From JAAYED01 sp040772225 (GTDB taxonomy: Bacteria; Chloroflexota; Anaerolineae; UBA1429), in the NCBI GenBank assembly GCA_040772225.1, contig JAXGYO010000002.1:62001-126000 (forward strand): a DNA stretch of 64,000 nucleotides, given 5' to 3'. The notes beneath the pieces are model-generated. The model did no database searches. It was given only the letters and a program-made list of their open reading frames with translations, and was not told where the DNA came from. A program made the translations under genes and the position numbers. Shown here piece after piece: positions 51,475 to 60,303 of this stretch (position 1 is its first letter; each line of letters opens with the position of its first letter).

Positions 51475-52926
51475 ATGTCTCACAACAGATTGCCAATTCA
51501 GGAAGCAGCGGACCTGCCCGCACTCATTCAGGGTGGCATGGGCGTCGCTGTGTCCGGGTGGCGGTTGGCACGAGCCGTTGCACAGGCAGGTCAGATGGGC
51601 GTTGTTTCCGGAACCGCGCTGGATGCTGTCCTGTCACGGCGTCTGCAGTCGGGGGACGCTGACGGCGCGATGCGGCGCGCGCTGACCAGGCACCCCTGGC
51701 CAGAGATGGCCGAACGGGTGTTGCGGCGGTGGTGGCGCAGTCAGAAAGACGCAGGGGATCGCCCCTTTTCGCCGGCACCGATGCCCGAGATCCCGCTGAG
51801 CCCCGATCAAACGGATCTCCTGGTGACTGCGGCCTTTTGCGAGGTATCGCTGGCGCGCGAGGGACACGACGGCCCAATCGGAATCAACCTACTGGAAAAG
51901 ATTCAATTGCCCACGCTGCCGCTGCTGCTGGGCGCGATGCTGGCCGGGGTAACCGCAGTGCTGATGGGTGGCGGTATCCCTCTGTCCATACCCGGGATCC
52001 TCGACGGCCTTTCTCGCGGTGAAGCGGTAGAGCTGCGCGTGGACGTTGCCGGCGCAGGGCAGGGCCAACAGTGGTACCAGCGTCTGGACCCCGCTGCCCT
52101 CGCGCAGGGTCCGCTTCCGCCACTGGAAAGGCCTATCTTTCTTGCCATCGTATCGACTGACGCGGCAGCTCGCGCACTGTTGCGGCGCGCCAGCGGAGAT
52201 ATAGACGGTTTCATCGTAGAACACCACACCGCCGGCGGCCACAACGCGCCGCCCAGGCGCGCCAAGTCGGTGGAAGGGATGGGCGAACCAACTTACGGGC
52301 CCAAGGACGAGGCGGATATGGAGGTGCTCCGTGGTCTCGGCCGTCCCTTTTGGCTGGCCGGTGGCATCTCCTCGCCCGGAGCCGTACGCGACGCACTGGC
52401 TGCAGGCGCGCACGGCGTGCAGGTGGGCACCGCGTTCACCGGGTGCCGTGAGTCCGGCTTTACCGGTGAGATCAAAGCGGCACTGAACGCCCACGCGGTG
52501 GCCGGAGACCTGCAGGTCTGCACTGACTTTCGCGCCTCTCCTACGGGTTATCCCTTCAAGATCAGCAATCTTCCGGAGGGCGTAGCTGGATACGCCGATA
52601 TTGAAGGCCGGCAGCGCGTGTGCGATCTAGGCTACCTCCGCACCGTCTACCTCCGCGACGATGGCACGCCCGGGTATCGCTGCCCCGCGGGTCCCGTGAA
52701 TGCGTTTCTGGCGGCCGGTGGCGCACCAGAGGACATACCGGGGCGCCGCTGCCTGTGCAATGGCCTCCTGGCCGCGATCGGGCTTGGTCAACAGCGCGGT
52801 GCAAACTCGCGTGAACTTTCCATTGTCACGCTGGGTGATGATTGGTCTGCGTTGGCGGCTTTGGCCGAGATACACGGCCCCGATTACGGCGCCAGCGACG
52901 TGATCGCCTATCTATTGTCTGCATAG
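51475..52926 (+). CDS. Nitronate monooxygenase (2-nitropropane dioxygenase)-like flavoprotein
   Basis: 483 residues, TIM-barrel FMN protein. IQGGMGVAVSGWRLARAV is the N-terminal FMN region; VEHHTAGGHNAP contains the catalytic-type His region and the GGH motif; FWLAGGISSPGAVRDALAAGAHGVQVGTAF is the phosphate-binding C-terminal part (shown for family recognition in two pieces: WLAGGISSPG and GAHGVQVGTAF). Longer than the usual 320-380 residues, with a C-terminal Cys-containing extension (YRCPAGP, GRRCLCNGLLA). That longer form occurs in a subgroup of unclear substrate. ATG at 51475 with AAGGAG upstream. The preceding 245 bases have no gene; TACAAT at 51409 is a possible -10 without a good -35. 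Confidence 0.83.
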   Translation: MSHNRLPIQEAADLPALIQGGMGVAVSGWRLARAVAQAGQMGVVSGTALDAVLSRRLQSGDADGAMRRALTRHPWPEMAERVLRRWWRSQKDAGDRPFSPAPMPEIPLSPDQTDLLVTAAFCEVSLAREGHDGPIGINLLEKIQLPTLPLLLGAMLAGVTAVLMGGGIPLSIPGILDGLSRGEAVELRVDVAGAGQGQQWYQRLDPAALAQGPLPPLERPIFLAIVSTDAAARALLRRASGDIDGFIVEHHTAGGHNAPPRRAKSVEGMGEPTYGPKDEADMEVLRGLGRPFWLAGGISSPGAVRDALAAGAHGVQVGTAFTGCRESGFTGEIKAALNAHAVAGDLQVCTDFRASPTGYPFKISNLPEGVAGYADIEGRQRVCDLGYLRTVYLRDDGTPGYRCPAGPVNAFLAAGGAPEDIPGRRCLCNGLLAAIGLGQQRGANSRELSIVTLGDDWSALAALAEIHGPDYGASDVIAYLLSA

Positions 52927-52975
52927 GCAGAGCCCTCAGGCCACATCTATCCGCGAATCGCGCATTTAGCACGGT

Positions 52976-53003
52976 TTGCAGCCTCGCTGAATGCCGCTAA
53001 AAT
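52976..53003 (+). promoter_or_regulatory. Promoter candidate of carB with leader hairpin
   Basis: TTGCAG (52976-52981), 16-base spacer, TAAAAT (52998-53003). The leader starts with an inverted repeat GACCGC (53010-53015) / GCGGTC (53024-53029), which could form a hairpin near the 5' end of the transcript. Confidence 0.45.
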
Positions 53004-53095
53004 GGGCCGGACCGCTCTGGAGTGCGGTCTCCCGGCTGCGAGCGGCATATCTCGCGCGGGCTTGTCGCGGTTCTCTGTTTCCGGAAGGATGGACG

Positions 53096-56000
53096 ATGCC
53101 AAAGAGAGACGACATTCGGCGGGTGATGATCATCGGCTCTGGACCGATCGTGATCGGTCAGGCATGTGAGTTTGACTACTCGGGAACGCAGGCCTGCAAA
53201 GCGCTCAGGTCATTGGGGTATGAGGTCGTCCTGGTGAACAGTAACCCGGCAACCATCATGACTGATCCCGGGATGGCTGACGTCACCTACATCGAACCGC
53301 TCAATGTCGAGCGTATGCGGCAAATCATTGAGAAAGAGCGCCCGGACGCCCTGCTGCCCAATCTTGGAGGTCAGACGGGCCTGAACCTGGCCTCAGAGCT
53401 GGCCAAAGCCGGGGTACTGGACCAGTACGGCGTCAAAGTCATCGGCGTGCAGATCGACGCGATCGAGCGCGGCGAGGATCGGATCGTCTTCAAGCAGCTG
53501 ATGGAGCGACTCGGTATCGAGGTACCCCTCAGCGAGCCTGCCTACACGATCGAGGAGGCCGAGACAATCGCTGCCGAGCTCGGGTTCCCCGTGGTGGTGC
53601 GCCCGGCGTACACTCTGGGCGGCACGGGCGGCGGCCTGGTATACAACGTCAACGAGCTGCGTGAGGTTGCCGGTCGAGGACTTGCCGCCAGCATGATCGG
53701 TCAGGTCCTGATCGAAGAGTCGGTCCTCGGCTGGGAGGAGCTCGAGCTAGAGATCGTTCGCGATGCCAGGAACCAGATGATCACCGTGTGCTATATCGAA
53801 AACATCGACCCCATGGGGGTCCACACCGGTGACTCGTTCTGCTCAGCGCCGATGCTCACGATTGCGCCCGAGTTGCAGGCACGACTGCAAGAGTACTCTT
53901 ACCGAATCGCCGAGGCCATCGAGGTCGTCGGCGGCACCAACATCCAATTTGCGCATGACCCGCGCACGGGCCGCGTCGTCATCATTGAGATCAATCCGCG
54001 CACATCACGGTCCTCAGCCCTTGCCTCCAAGGCCACCGGCTTTCCCATCGCCCGAGTCTCTGCACTCCTGGCGGCAGGGCTCACGCTGGACGAGATCCCG
54101 TACTGGCGCGATGGCACCCTGGACAAGTACACCCCCTCAGGCGATTACGTCGTCATCAAATTCGCACGCTGGGCTTTTGAAAAGTTCCCTGGGGCCGTGG
54201 ACAAACTGGGCACCCAGATGCGCGCCGTGGGCGAGGTCATGAGCATCGGCAAGACCTACAAAGAAGCGTTGCAGAAAGCGATTCGCTCGCTCGAGATCGG
54301 CCGCTACGGGCTGGGTTGGGCGAAGGATTTCCACGAGCGTACGCTCGCTGAACTGCTGGACATGTTGCGCGAGCCCACGAGTGAGCGTCAGTTCATCCTG
54401 TATGAGGCGCTGCGCAAGGGTGCGGACATCGACGCCCTGTACGCGCGTACGGCGATCAAGCCCTGGTTCCTGCAGGAGATGAAGGAACTCGTGGAGGAAG
54501 AGGAGCAACTGCTGGCCTACCGTGGTACGCTGCCGCCTGATGAGATGCTCGCTCAGGCCAAGCGCGACGGTTTTGCTGACCGGTATCTGGCCCGAATACT
54601 CGAGATTCCCGAGCAGCGTATCCGCGAGCGACGCGTACAGCTCGGCGTTGTTGAAGGCTGGGACATGGTGCCCGTCAGTGGCGCCGAGGACGCAGTCTAC
54701 TACTACTCGACCTATAACGCGCCGAACAAGGTGACCACAGACCAGCGGCGCAAGGTCATGATCCTGGGCGGGGGGCCAAACCGCATCGGCCAGGGCATCG
54801 AGTTTGACTATTGCTGCGTGCACGCGGCCTTTGCCCTGCGCGACGAGGGTATCGAGACCATCATGGTGAACTGCAATCCCGAGACGGTCTCCACCGACTA
54901 TGACACCAGCGACCGGCTGTATTTCGAGCCGCTGACACTGGAGGATGTGCTCAGCATCTATGAGGCCGAGCAGCCGGAGGGGGTCATCGTGCAGTTTGGC
55001 GGCCAGACACCGCTCAATCTGGCCGAGGAACTGGAGGCTGCTGGCGTGCGCATCCTGGGCACGTCGCCGGCGTCGATCGCCATGGCGGAGGATCGCGATC
55101 TGTTCCGCAAACGGATGGAAGAACTCGATATCCCCATGCCCGAGTCCGGTATGGCGAGCACCTTTGAGGAAGCCGTCGCCATCGCTAACAGGGTCGGTTA
55201 CCCGGTGATGGTGCGTCCCTCCTTTGTACTGGGGGGGCGCGGCATGGAAGTTGTCCACAACGAGGAAATGCTGGAGCAGTATGTCGCCTCCGCCGTCGAG
55301 ATCTCGCCGGAACGGCCGATTCTGGTGGATCGGTTCCTGCAGAACGCGACCGAGGCCGAGGCAGATGCCCTGGCCGACAGCAGCGATGCCTTCGTGCCCT
55401 CGGTGATGGAGCACATCGAGCTCGCCGGGGTTCACTCCGGCGACTCGGCTTGCGTCATCCCGCCTGTGACGCTTTCGGATGAGCATCTGGAGACGATCGC
55501 AGAGTACACCCGGCGGATCGCCCGTGAGCTGGATGTCGTGGGGTTGATCAACGTGCAACTGGCCATCGAGAACGGCAAGGTCTATGTGTTGGAAGCCAAC
55601 CCGCGCGCGTCGCGTACGGTTCCTCTCGTAAGCAAGGTCTGCGGCCTGTCGATGGCGCGTCTGGCGACCCGTTTGATGCTGGGAGCGCCGCTGCGCGATC
55701 TCCACCTCCGGCCTATGCACATCCCGCACTATGGCGTCAAAGAAGCCGTATTCCCGTTCAGCATGTTTCCGGAGGTGGATCCCCTCCTGGGACCAGAGAT
55801 GCGCTCTACGGGGGAGGTACTGGGCCTGGCGGAGAGCTATGGACTCGCCTTTTACAAGGCCGAGGAAGCCGCCAAGCCAGCGCTTCCGACGGCGGGAACG
55901 GTGCTCATTAGCGTATCCGAGAAGGATGACCTGTTGGTACAGGTAGCCCGGGGCTTTCATGAGCTGGGCTTTTCCATTCGCGCCACGGAGGGCACACAGC

Positions 56001-56299
56001 GTTTCCTGGCCGAACATGGAATCGCATCCACCTTTATTCTCAAGCTGGCGGAGGGCCGGCCGAATATCGTCGATGAGATCGTCAACCGGCGCATCCAGAT
56101 CGTGGTGAATACGCCCATCGGCCAACGCAGCCACATGGATGACTCGTATTTGCGCAAGGCAGCGATTCAGTACAAGGTACCTTACATAACAACGCTACCT
56201 GCGGCTCTGGCCTCGGTGGAAGGTATCGCCGCGGGTCTGCAGGGGCAAGGGAGCGTCCGGTCGCTGCAGAGCTATCACGCAGATATCACCTTCGACTGA
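53096..56299 (+). CDS. carB: Carbamoyl phosphate synthase large subunit
   Basis: 1067 residues, the full length of bacterial CarB. Two homologous halves are visible: VMIIGSGPIVIGQACEFDYSGTQA and, in the second half, VMILGGGPNRIGQGIEFDYCCVHA, each leading into an ATP-grasp domain (VVVRPAYTLGGTGGGLVYN and VMVRPSFVLGGRGMEVVHN). The C-terminal MGS-like allosteric domain begins near residue 930 (TVLISVSEKDD). It makes carbamoyl phosphate from bicarbonate, ammonia and ATP for arginine and pyrimidine synthesis; carA is not adjacent, so the glutaminase subunit is elsewhere. ATG at 53096 with GGAAGGA upstream; a longer frame exists but is not family-like. Confidence 0.97.
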   Translation: MPKRDDIRRVMIIGSGPIVIGQACEFDYSGTQACKALRSLGYEVVLVNSNPATIMTDPGMADVTYIEPLNVERMRQIIEKERPDALLPNLGGQTGLNLASELAKAGVLDQYGVKVIGVQIDAIERGEDRIVFKQLMERLGIEVPLSEPAYTIEEAETIAAELGFPVVVRPAYTLGGTGGGLVYNVNELREVAGRGLAASMIGQVLIEESVLGWEELELEIVRDARNQMITVCYIENIDPMGVHTGDSFCSAPMLTIAPELQARLQEYSYRIAEAIEVVGGTNIQFAHDPRTGRVVIIEINPRTSRSSALASKATGFPIARVSALLAAGLTLDEIPYWRDGTLDKYTPSGDYVVIKFARWAFEKFPGAVDKLGTQMRAVGEVMSIGKTYKEALQKAIRSLEIGRYGLGWAKDFHERTLAELLDMLREPTSERQFILYEALRKGADIDALYARTAIKPWFLQEMKELVEEEEQLLAYRGTLPPDEMLAQAKRDGFADRYLARILEIPEQRIRERRVQLGVVEGWDMVPVSGAEDAVYYYSTYNAPNKVTTDQRRKVMILGGGPNRIGQGIEFDYCCVHAAFALRDEGIETIMVNCNPETVSTDYDTSDRLYFEPLTLEDVLSIYEAEQPEGVIVQFGGQTPLNLAEELEAAGVRILGTSPASIAMAEDRDLFRKRMEELDIPMPESGMASTFEEAVAIANRVGYPVMVRPSFVLGGRGMEVVHNEEMLEQYVASAVEISPERPILVDRFLQNATEAEADALADSSDAFVPSVMEHIELAGVHSGDSACVIPPVTLSDEHLETIAEYTRRIARELDVVGLINVQLAIENGKVYVLEANPRASRTVPLVSKVCGLSMARLATRLMLGAPLRDLHLRPMHIPHYGVKEAVFPFSMFPEVDPLLGPEMRSTGEVLGLAESYGLAFYKAEEAAKPALPTAGTVLISVSEKDDLLVQVARGFHELGFSIRATEGTQRFLAEHGIASTFILKLAEGRPNIVDEIVNRRIQIVVNTPIGQRSHMDDSYLRKAAIQYKVPYITTLPAALASVEGIAAGLQGQGSVRSLQSYHADITFD

Positions 56300-56339
56300 G
56301 CGCGCTTGCACCAGTCTAATCGCGAACGCAGGTGAATAC

Positions 56340-57029
56340 ATGAAGCCCGGCTCGTTGACCTATCTGCTTCTCTTGATACCCGCCGTACTGGGCTGGTATG
56401 CACAGAGGCGCGTACGCTTGACGTATAACCGTTACGCAACCGTCCGCACGAGCCAGGGCCTGATGGGTGCCGACGTAGCAGAGCGGCTGATCGCACATCT
56501 GGGCCTCGATGGTGTGTCGATAGCGCTCATGTTGGGGCGTAACGGAGACCATTATGACCCAAGCGATGGCACGCTGGTGCTAACCGAGAGCATCGCTGCG
56601 TCCGACTCGGTCACGGCGATGGGCATCGTAGCGCACGAGGTGCTGCACGCGCAGCAGGACGCCGAGGACTATCCGCTCATGCGTCTGCGAACCTGGCTGG
56701 GCGAACGCCTTGGGCATCTGCCCTCAGTGGCCATGGCCGTGGTACTCGTCGGGTTGGCACTGGAAGCGACGACCGTGACGATCATCGGCGGCGTGATCAT
56801 CGCAGCCTCTGTGATCCTTGGCATCATTTCGCTGCCTGTGGAGCGTAACGCGAGCCAGCGCGCGCTCGAGGCACTGCAAAACTCCGGCCTGGCGGATGCA
56901 GAGGATCTCCGGGGTGCGCAGGCTGTCCTCGGTGCTGCCGCGCTCACCTACCTGGCCGGACTGGCCCAATACCTCGGCTGGCTTGCGTTTCTCGCACTCC
57001 TCATCGGGGTCGGGCGAGGGGTCGGGTAG
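56340..57029 (+). CDS. YugP-like membrane zinc metallopeptidase
   Basis: 229 residues with an N-terminal helix, the zinc site H99-E-V-L-H103 in GIVAHEVLHAQQD, and two C-terminal membrane helices. Family order (short TM, YNR.A.V....G.tGaevA, HExxH, two TM, VERNAS-xxAL) is that of YugP. Such proteases are of unclear substrate. The family's ERNAS segment is present (PVERNASQRALEAL). Forty bases after carB, same strand. Confidence 0.87.
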   Translation: MKPGSLTYLLLLIPAVLGWYAQRRVRLTYNRYATVRTSQGLMGADVAERLIAHLGLDGVSIALMLGRNGDHYDPSDGTLVLTESIAASDSVTAMGIVAHEVLHAQQDAEDYPLMRLRTWLGERLGHLPSVAMAVVLVGLALEATTVTIIGGVIIAASVILGIISLPVERNASQRALEALQNSGLADAEDLRGAQAVLGAAALTYLAGLAQYLGWLAFLALLIGVGRGVG

Positions 57030-57067
57030 GGCATCGGTCCATCGAGGGACGCGCCCGCAGGCACGGC

Positions 57068-57664
57068 TCAACGGGCAACCCACGTAAAGAACGCATAGGT
57101 GGCATACACACCGGACGCAGCTCCCAGCAGGACCAGCGCGGTATAGGCAGGACGGTAGCCCTGATCCTCGCAAGGTTTGGCCCGGTGGCCATACCAGAGC
57201 AAGCCCTGGACTAGCCCGGACTCGCCGCCGCTCCCCAGGCTGACGAGCAGTCCCGCGAGTCCCATGGGGATAGAGACGATGCTGCACACGATCCAGCCCC
57301 AGGCGACGCCGATTTCGCCCGGTGGATCGAGGCCCATGATCGCAAACTGGACGCCCAGCGAGACGGACAGCACGGCCTATGCCGGCGGGAGCAGCGAAAC
57401 TCCACCGGCGCGGTGCGACAGGTAAGCAGACCATCCCCCGCAAGCAAAGCCGATAGACAGAGACACAGGTACGATGCCGATCCAGTCGGGCGCAGGTTGG
57501 ACGATAGCATAGGGTCCACCGCTGGTCACAAAGCCTCCGAGTTCCATCACCACCCGTCCTGCCAGATTCAGCATGGCAACAAAAATCGCCAGGCCGGCGG
57601 CGCAGACCGCTGTCCCCAGCAGCGTGAAAGCCGTACGCGGCGCCCAGACGGCGGTGTCATCCAT
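57068..57664 (-). pseudogene. Multi-pass membrane protein interrupted by TAG
   Basis: ATG at 57664 opens a frame with three or more membrane helices (TAFTLLGTAVCAAGLAIFV, VSLSIGFACGGWSAYL). TAG at 57377-57379 stops it after LLPPA, yet the same frame goes straight on (AVLSVSLGVQFAIMGLDPPG, ALVLLGAASGVYATYAFF) to 57068. A CAG or similar to TAG change is likely. If the stop is real in all cells this gives two short proteins of 95 and about 100 residues. No family recognised. Confidence 0.55.
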
Positions 57665-57763
57665 GGTCTCCTCCAGCGCTGCGTGAAAGGTACCATACAT
57701 GCGAGTATCGTTTGGCAAATCGAAGCGTGTCAGGTGAAAGCGCACGCTTGTGGGCAGCCCGGG

Positions 57764-57793
57764 TTGACACATGCGCACACGGCGTGATACCGT
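57764..57793 (+). promoter_or_regulatory. Promoter candidate for the reductase-glycosyltransferase run
   Basis: TTGACA (57764-57769), 18-base spacer, TACCGT (57788-57793). The start codon follows 43 bases later. Confidence 0.5.
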
Positions 57794-57835
57794 AGGCTCG
57801 CCGTCATCGCCGAATATCGTCAACAAGGAGCGTGT

Positions 57836-59194
57836 ATGCCGCACCAGCCCTTTCACTATCGGACGATCGAGAGCCTGGAGAGCGATATGAGCGAGCTGGG
57901 CATCGCGCTGCCCCATCAGACGGACCTTGCACCTCTGGCGAGGCCGGTGCGCATCGGCGATCGAACGGCGCCCAACAGGTTGGCGGTTCAACCCATGGAG
58001 GGTTGCGACGGCACGCTGGATGGGAGGCCGGACACACTGACTCTGCGGCGCTACCTGCGCTTTGCGGCGGGCGGGGCGGGTCTGCTCTGGTTCGAAGCCA
58101 CCGCCATTGCACCGGAGGCACGGGCGAACCCGCGCCAGCTGCTCCTCACAGACAAGACGGCAGCGTCATTCGAGCGCCTCCGAGAGACGGCGCTGGCCGA
58201 GGGACGTCGCGTCAATGGCTCGGACTATCGCCCCTTTACGGTCCTACAGCTTGCCCATTCGGGGCGCTACAGCCGGCCAGTCGACCGGCCTGCGCCGATC
58301 ATCGCGCACCACGATGGCCTGCTGGACGGGACCATGGGCATACCGAATGACCACGCGCTCATCAGCGATACAGAGCTGGACCGGCTTCAAGACACCTATG
58401 TGGCGGCAGCCCGTCTCGCCACCCAGGCAGGCTACGATGGCGTCGATATCAAGGCCTGCCACCGCTACCTGATCTCTGAGCTACTCGCGGCGCATACGCG
58501 AGAAGGACGCTACGGCGGCTCCTTTGAAAATCGCACACGCTTCCTGCTGGAGACCGTCCGCCGGGTCAAATCAGAGGTGCCCGGTGTCCGCATCACGTTG
58601 CGGCTGAATGTCTACGATGGTCACCCTTATCCCTGGGGGTGGGGCGTCAGCCGCGATGATCCTGCCGTCCCCGATTTGAGCGAACCCCTGCGATTGATCG
58701 GGTTGCTGCAAGAGGCCGGAGTGACGCTGGTGAACGTGACCGCCGGCAACCCCTACTTTACACCGCACATCAACCGCCCCTTTGACCAGAACGTCATTGG
58801 GGGCTATACGCCGGAGGAGCACCCGCTGGCCGGGGTTGTGCGCATCATCGATCTGGCCCGTCAGGTCAAGGAGGCCGCTCCGGATCTCGTGGTGCTGGGC
58901 TCGGGATACTCCTGGCTGCGGCAATATGTGGGCCAGGTGGCGGCGGCCGTGCTTGCCCGTGGTGGTGCAGACATGATCGGTTTGGGGAGGCTGTCCTTTG
59001 CCTATCCCGATTTTGCTCGTGACCTGCTCGCGCGGGGAGAACTCGATACCAGCAGGGTTTGCATCACGTGCTCGCGTTGCACCCAGATCATGCGAGACCA
59101 CGGGCGCGCAGGCTGCGTGCCTTTCGATCGGGAGGTATACGGGCCGATCTACCGTGACGGGCGCCAGGCAGCCCGTCAACAGAACGGAGCATAG
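57836..59194 (+). CDS. Old Yellow Enzyme-family NADH:flavin oxidoreductase with a Cys cluster
   Basis: 452 residues, TIM-barrel FMN protein: PNRLAVQPMEGCDGTLDGRP, RPFTVLQLAHSGRYSRP, YDGVDIKACHRYLISELLAAHTREGRYGGSFENRTRF (family core, shown as IKACHRYL and YGGSFENR), GADMIGLGRLSFAYPDFA. After the barrel comes CITCSRCTQIMRDHGRAGC. 2,4-dienoyl-CoA reductase has a [4Fe-4S] site at this place with spacing 2, 3 and 11; here it is 2, 2 and 11. The C-terminal FAD/NAD domain of that enzyme is absent, so an external partner must deliver electrons. Two bases separate it from the glycosyltransferase. AAGGAG precedes ATG. Confidence 0.88.
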   Translation: MPHQPFHYRTIESLESDMSELGIALPHQTDLAPLARPVRIGDRTAPNRLAVQPMEGCDGTLDGRPDTLTLRRYLRFAAGGAGLLWFEATAIAPEARANPRQLLLTDKTAASFERLRETALAEGRRVNGSDYRPFTVLQLAHSGRYSRPVDRPAPIIAHHDGLLDGTMGIPNDHALISDTELDRLQDTYVAAARLATQAGYDGVDIKACHRYLISELLAAHTREGRYGGSFENRTRFLLETVRRVKSEVPGVRITLRLNVYDGHPYPWGWGVSRDDPAVPDLSEPLRLIGLLQEAGVTLVNVTAGNPYFTPHINRPFDQNVIGGYTPEEHPLAGVVRIIDLARQVKEAAPDLVVLGSGYSWLRQYVGQVAAAVLARGGADMIGLGRLSFAYPDFARDLLARGELDTSRVCITCSRCTQIMRDHGRAGCVPFDREVYGPIYRDGRQAARQQNGA

Positions 59195-59196
59195 TC

Positions 59197-60234
59197 ATGG
59201 ATCGCTGGCGCAGCCAGGAGGATCTGCGGCACGAGGTGGCGGTGATCGTGCCGGTGTACTTTTCTCCCAGGGTTGACGACGAGACAGTGGCCAGGCTCTT
59301 GTACCTGACCGTAGCCGATCTGCCACAGGTGGTGCCGCCCGAACAGGTCTGGCTGGTCGTGGACGGCGACCCGCGCAGCGCGCGACTTTTGCATCAGGTC
59401 CTGGATCGCCTGCCGGAGGGCACCGGGGACATGCGACTGATCGATAACGAGCACAATCGTGGCAAGCTCGCTGTGATCAGGCAGGGGATATGTGAGGCAC
59501 TGTGCGCGGTATCACAGGTGCGCTATCTGGCGATCATCGATGGAGACGCGGACCATCTGCCTGCAGCACTACCGGGGCTCGTCCGCGCCGCTGATAGCAT
59601 CGCAGTCGCGTACGGCCACGAAAAGGTCATCACCATCGGTGCACGTTCCAGCCGCATCCGCCCGATGGGCTGGGTGCGAGGCGAGCTGGAGACCCTGCTC
59701 GATCAACTCACTGCCGACGCATTAACCTATGCCCTGGCGCGGCAGGAGCGCGCGTTGGATCTCTCACAGTGCCTGTCCGGACATGTGCCGGACCTCTCGA
59801 GCGGGTACAAAGTATACCTGCGGGAGATGGCAGAGCTCGTCTTTGAGAACTCCAAGCCGGACACGGGGACATTGAGCGATTCGGATTACTGGCACTATGG
59901 CCCGGAGACTGTTACTATCGTCGAGGCCCTGCTGGCGGGTGGGGTGATCGGTGAGATGCTTCGCCCCACCTGGGACGGTCAGCCGGTCACCTCCTTTGGC
60001 GAATTCAGTCCGGTGCGCATGTATGGCGAGTTACTAACATGGGTCTGGAACAGGCTGAATGTACCCCTTGAGGTGGCTGCCGCACACCTTGCCAATCGAA
60101 GACAGATTGCCCTAGGAACAGCGCGCGAAGGTGCAGAGCTGCTGGAGCAATTGCGCTCCCACGCCCTGGGTCGTCTGGCGGCGCAGACTGGAGAGACGGT
60201 CCCTGAGGTCCGTCCGACACTACCATTTGTCTAG
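59197..60234 (+). CDS. Family 2-type glycosyltransferase
   Basis: 345 residues, no membrane helix. AVIVPVYFSPRVDDETVARLL, LVVDGDP, DNEHNRGKLAVIRQG and the metal-binding IIDGDADH identify a GT-A fold of GT2 type. The C-terminal 120 residues are helical with no motif. Sugar donor and acceptor unknown. Translationally near-coupled to the reductase upstream and followed by two large membrane glycosyltransferase-like genes, suggesting cell-surface glycoconjugate synthesis. Confidence 0.82.
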   Translation: MDRWRSQEDLRHEVAVIVPVYFSPRVDDETVARLLYLTVADLPQVVPPEQVWLVVDGDPRSARLLHQVLDRLPEGTGDMRLIDNEHNRGKLAVIRQGICEALCAVSQVRYLAIIDGDADHLPAALPGLVRAADSIAVAYGHEKVITIGARSSRIRPMGWVRGELETLLDQLTADALTYALARQERALDLSQCLSGHVPDLSSGYKVYLREMAELVFENSKPDTGTLSDSDYWHYGPETVTIVEALLAGGVIGEMLRPTWDGQPVTSFGEFSPVRMYGELLTWVWNRLNVPLEVAAAHLANRRQIALGTAREGAELLEQLRSHALGRLAAQTGETVPEVRPTLPFV

Positions 60235-60261
60235 GTCCAATCCAAGAGGCAGGAGGAGTCA

Positions 60262-60303
60262 GTGGCAGACCTGGATAACAACGAGAACCCGTGGCACAGT
60301 TGA
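60262..60303 (+). CDS. Possible 13-codon leader peptide
   Basis: GGAGGAG five bases before a GTG start gives MADLDNNENPWHS, stopping at TGA that shares one base with the ATG of the next gene (TGATG at 60301-60305). The strong ribosome site belongs to this frame and not to the membrane protein, which lacks its own. It may couple translation, or it may be a frameshifted start of the long protein. Confidence 0.35.
   Translation: MADLDNNENPWHS

Noticed and set aside
54137..56134. A 665-codon open frame on the strand opposite carB
   Set aside because: Antisense of a fully conserved gene; low-complexity His/Arg/Gln-rich translation with no domain.
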